DNA from: Strigops habroptila
Taxonomy: Eukaryota > Chordata > Aves > Psittaciformes > Psittacidae
NCBI RefSeq assembly: GCF_004027225.2
Contig: NC_044277.2
Span: 97,399,552-97,463,551, forward strand
Direction of reading: 5' to 3'
DNA: 64,000 nucleotides
Both the position numbers and the translations under genes were made by a program. Under the pieces are notes generated by a model. It ran no database searches. It was not told the origin of the DNA and worked only from the letters and a program-made list of their open reading frames with translations. Positions 60,651 to 64,000 of this stretch are shown here, in pieces. Each line of letters opens with the position of its first letter. Within the stretch, counting starts at the first letter, position 1.

Positions 60651-62102
60651 GCAAAGGCATTAGAAGGGATAAGTAATAGCTTTGGGAGTGAGGCAAAAAT
60701 AGAAGCACTAGGCTGATTCATCTGCTGAGGCTGGAAGCTTGCAGATTGGGTATTAAGTCGTGACGTGTTGATGTAGTGATCTTCGCCTGCTCTGGGTATT
60801 GGCACCATCTCAGCCTGGGCAGCCGTGTGTTACCTGGTAAAGCCCAGTGAAGCAGGCAGGGATTCTTTCCCTTGGAAAATGCTCATGTTCAGAGATACAA
60901 TATAAGCATCAAAATATATCTAAGCAGCTCAGATAAATTTCTACAGATGTATTTAATGTTGGCACTGAAATACGTGCTGTATGTGCTCAGCTTCCCTGAC
61001 AGGCTTATTTGTGTCAATGGTACCTGTAAGAAAAGGCAGGATTTAAGGATGATAAGAGGATGTGAACAGGCAAAATAGAACCTTCCTCCTTGTGAAACAG
61101 GCTGCTGTCTCGTCACTGGAAGGTTGCGATAACCTCTATGTAGCGGGTGAATCCCCACATCCAGAAGCTGGACCAGGGTCTGACTTGCAAGAGCTTGTAA
61201 TTATTTCACTGCCATTGTCTGACCCATTCTCAAAAAAAAAAAAACAAAAAACCCAAAAAACCCACCATAAAACAAAGAAAAAGGATTGCGAAACCCCAGA
61301 TTTGATATTTGACGAGTATGAAAATCTTCCTTAAAGAACTAAGGGTAAAAGCAGTGGATGGGCTTCCTTTCAGGAGGTCCAACTTGCCCTCCTAACCCAG
61401 CTCTGTAGCATTGGCCCTTCCTTATTTGAGCTGTTTTTCAAAATCTTTCTAACTCTTGTTTTCTGAGCATCCTCCCACCCTTTTCAGCTTATCTTCATTG
61501 ACTAGTTTCTCTTACAATTCTTTAGAAAATGTAAGGTTTCTAAGAATCTAAAGGAAAAACTGGGACCAAAGCTCCAGTGTGAGGATTGCTGGTCATGTCT
61601 TGTGAGTGGTGATTTCTGGTCTTGCTGAAAGCTTAGTGCAACCACTGTGGCATAGCTTCAGAAGCAGAATATTAATAAATATAAATGAAAAAATGTGTTT
61701 GGTAGAATGTAGAGGCGACGGCACTGGAACTGAGAATGAGTATCTTTAAACAACATGTTGTGAGCAGGATGAAGCTGTCGAAAAGCTCTCGGTATATGAA
61801 CTCTGCATTACCTCCATTAATGTCCTGAGAGATTAAATATTAGATGACTTTAGAGATTTTTCATAGCTAAACATTCTCCTGCTTCTGAGTATCCCAGGTA
61901 TTGAATATGGTTCATTTCCTACATTAAAAAAAGATTATTAAATAAAGGAGCAGTGGTGGTTGTTACTGGCTGTATATTGACATTATGAGTCAGGCTTTTC
62001 TTCCCAGTGATGCAAATCTCCTCTGTGATACTGGGCTTTGAAATATCAGCCCTAAATCAATGAGTATTCTCTCTTCTGTTACAAATGGTAGCTGTATGCT
62101 TT

Positions 62103-62119
62103 AAAAAAAAAAAAAAAAA
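62103..62119. repeat. Poly(A) run, 17 nt
   Basis: Uninterrupted A run in intron sequence. Confidence 0.95.
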
Positions 62120-63759
62120 TCAAATAAAACCCTACTAGGTGTTTTCAAGTAGCTTTACAAACTTGCCCTTGCTCCTGGGGAAGTGCATTAAGTGATCTGT
62201 AATGGATTTGCAGCAAAAATCTTGATTTGGAATTGACCGAGCAATAAAGGAATAGCAGTAATTACATGGGATTAGATGACTTCAAGGTCTGCCATTTTGA
62301 GGAGAAGACTAAATACTGTTAGAGTGAACAAGTGCTTGCAAACATTAGTCCTACATCATTACAGGAGAGAATGCAAGCCTTGAGCTAAGGTCCCATTTTC
62401 CACTAGCAAGACACCTATGAATATTTTAAAGTACAGAAAAATTGTTGAGGCCTTTCGAGAAGTGAAGCTTGTGAGTGGAACTATTCTGGTTAATTAGAGG
62501 GTGTCATGAAAGATTCATGTAACTTACAGTTCCTTAGTCATTGTTTTTAAATATAGCAGTGTCTTAAATCCAGAGCTTAAATACAAGTAGATAAATGTGT
62601 GGATTGTAACATTTCTCAGCAGCAGGTTAAATTCAGGGGGCGTAGTGTAGCTTGCAGTCTCTGGGTGTAAAAATACATTTATGCTCAGTTAAACTATAGC
62701 AGGGTGTCCTTTCACTGCATCAGCCATAAGGACAAATTTTTTTCCCGGACTGGGGTATATTGATGTCCATAATGGTTGATAGCTGTAAAGTATTGTAGCC
62801 CTGGTTCAGAGAAGAAAATTTGCTTTAGTCAAGCATTAATCTATACCAAGCACTTAAGAAAAAAAGATGACTCTGCAGTTTGGTGCTAATGCAGTGGTAG
62901 CAATGCAGAGACTGGTGGCTGAGTGGCTAAAGCAATCTTCAGCCCTCTCTGGTAGTTTAACCAGGGAAACAGTATCCAGCTCAAGATTGCGGTTAGAAAA
63001 GCCTCGTCAAAGCTGTTGGATATGGAGGTTTCACAGGGTGGCTGATGGTGCACTGTATACATGTTGAGACATCACACAAGATGTGAAATGCTAGGTGTAA
63101 ATTAAGTGCAACAGAAAAAAATGCAGCTCAAAAATACTGTAAGATATGTTCACATTAAAAAAATATAATTAAAAATAAAGTCTACAGTATTTAAGATTAC
63201 AGACCCTCTCCTGACACATCCATCCCATTTCATCCTTTTCAGCTTTGTCCACTGGCTTATATGAGTAATACGGTTTCTGAATTGTGAAATCCTCATTACA
63301 GCAATGCTTGTGATCACTGTTGACTCCAAAAGAATATATTAAAATTCACTGAAAACAAAGCCCTTGTGCTGAAAGAGGTCATTCTGCTCTCTGGTGTTTG
63401 AGGCTGGGTTTGTTTTGGGGGTTTGTGTTCTGTTTTTCTTTAAGGGGAGGAAAACTGCTGACCTCAGTTCCTAAGTCTTCTTCAGAGGGAGGTTGATCAG
63501 CAGGAATTAATAGTTATAAATGCATTGATCATAACACAGTTTGACAGAAAAAGGAGATGCCAATATTTCCCAAAATGTGTAACAACCCAAGAGATGCTGC
63601 TCACAGAAAAATCATTTCCCTGAGATTATTAAACCCCCACCAGCATCTAGCCAGAGATGGTGATTTCTGTTACAGGAGTGTATTTGTTCCTCTTCATTTT
63701 TTACAAAAGGATAAAACCTGACGTTTCCATTTGAACTAGTGGCTGAATCCAGTAAATGA

Positions 63760-63906
63760 AGGCGTGCAGCAAGCAGGGGGTGGGGAGGAAGGAGGTTTGT
63801 CATGAATACAGGGGGCATGGTGTGTCGTCACCGGCGCCAGCAGCCTGCGAGCTCGGCTCACTCTGAGCTGGTGTTACAGCCACGGGAGGAAGCGAAGCAC
63901 TCGGAA
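63760..63906 (+). promoter_or_regulatory. MAP4: Possible internal promoter / 5' UTR
   Basis: After a long AT-rich intron the sequence becomes richer in G, C and CpG (CpGs around 63826-63836, 63848-63855, 63883-63903), with a GC-box-like GCAGGGGGTGGGGAGGAAGG at about 63774-63793. No TATA box is evident. This fits a CpG-type promoter feeding the open frame at 63907. The whole stretch from 63760 is also open in the same frame, with further ATG codons at 63802 and 63817. Confidence 0.35.
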
Positions 63907-64000
63907 ATGTCTCTCTCCAACAAACAGCCCGCATCACTCTCCGAATACAGCCAGCTGTGCAAAGGAAAGAACACAGAGAGCTTCTCGGAAGCCTTCCACT
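63907..64000 (+). CDS. Candidate alternative first exon, runs off the window
   Basis: ATG at 63907 with G at -3 opens a frame that reaches the window end: MSLSNKQPASLSEYSQLCKG followed by KNTESFSEAFH. The composition is protein-like (Ser, Lys, Glu, Gln) and the local CpG rise supports an expressed first exon. Upstream in-frame ATGs at 63802 and 63817 are possible starts but would add a very Arg/Gly-rich leader. A splice acceptor GTGTTACAG at 63879 would enter this frame in phase 0, unlike the MAP4 exons, so a first exon is more likely than an internal one. It could start a short MAP4 isoform or belong to another transcript; I do not recognise the peptide. Confidence 0.4.
   Translation, partial: MSLSNKQPASLSEYSQLCKGKNTESFSEAFH

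Larger units (their letters stand above)
54822..63759 (+). other. MAP4: MAP4 intron (at least 8.9 kb)
   Basis: Starts at GTGTGT (or at 54795 if the earlier donor is used). Contains CR1 copies at 57906 and 59926 and A runs at 60627-60650 and 62103-62119. No further exon recognised. The proline-rich region and the microtubule-binding repeats must lie to the right of the window. Confidence 0.65.

Noticed and set aside
1..64000. The whole locus as a MAP4 pseudogene
   Set aside because: Introns and splice sites are intact, long frames are kept between breaks, and the breaks exactly account for the exon phases; single-base assembly errors explain them better.
1..64000. Endogenous virus, CRISPR array or prokaryote-type system
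   Set aside because: No LTR pair, no gag or env-like frame, no regular short spacer array; the mobile DNA seen is CR1 only.

Overview
This window looks like nuclear DNA from a bird. It carries about 27 fragments of the avian LINE family CR1 in both orientations, many ending in the family's characteristic 3' tail (variants of ATTCTRTG), and is otherwise AT-rich intron sequence with vertebrate-type splice sites. The commonest CR1 subfamily resembles copies I associate with parrots, but that is an impression and I cannot name the species.

The only gene I can support is on the + strand: the middle of MAP4 (microtubule-associated protein 4). Nine exons are recognisable at 1595-1660, 36313-36443, 41923-42051, 42575-42649, 44187-44327, 45829-46605, 47865-48006, 49180-49350 and 50468-54821. 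They code for the acidic N-terminal projection domain. The first and last coding parts of the gene (extreme N terminus, proline-rich region, tau-type microtubule-binding repeats) lie outside. Every exon begins in phase 1, and once six single-base breaks are allowed for, every exon also ends in phase 1, so any exon could be skipped without loss of frame. Exon 45829-46605 holds a 16-residue tandem repeat. Exon 50468-54821 is a giant 4.35-kb exon, in the position of the large alternatively spliced (muscle-type) MAP4 exon of mammals, and is built from degenerate modules of roughly 75-100 residues.

Six single-base breaks interrupt the exons: four missing bases and two extra ones. At least two sit in A runs. 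The phase arithmetic across every affected exon is restored when they are allowed for, so sequencing or assembly error is more likely than decay of the gene. The 131-nt exon at 36313 could instead be a real poison exon.

At the right edge (about 63760-64000) a CpG-richer stretch leads into an open frame starting MSLSNKQPASLSEY, possibly an alternative promoter and first exon. The remaining sequence is intron: CR1 copies, simple repeats, a few perfect palindromes, a 112-bp imperfect hairpin at 44611-44722, and an unexplained open segment at 6931-7148 whose acceptor phase matches the gene.
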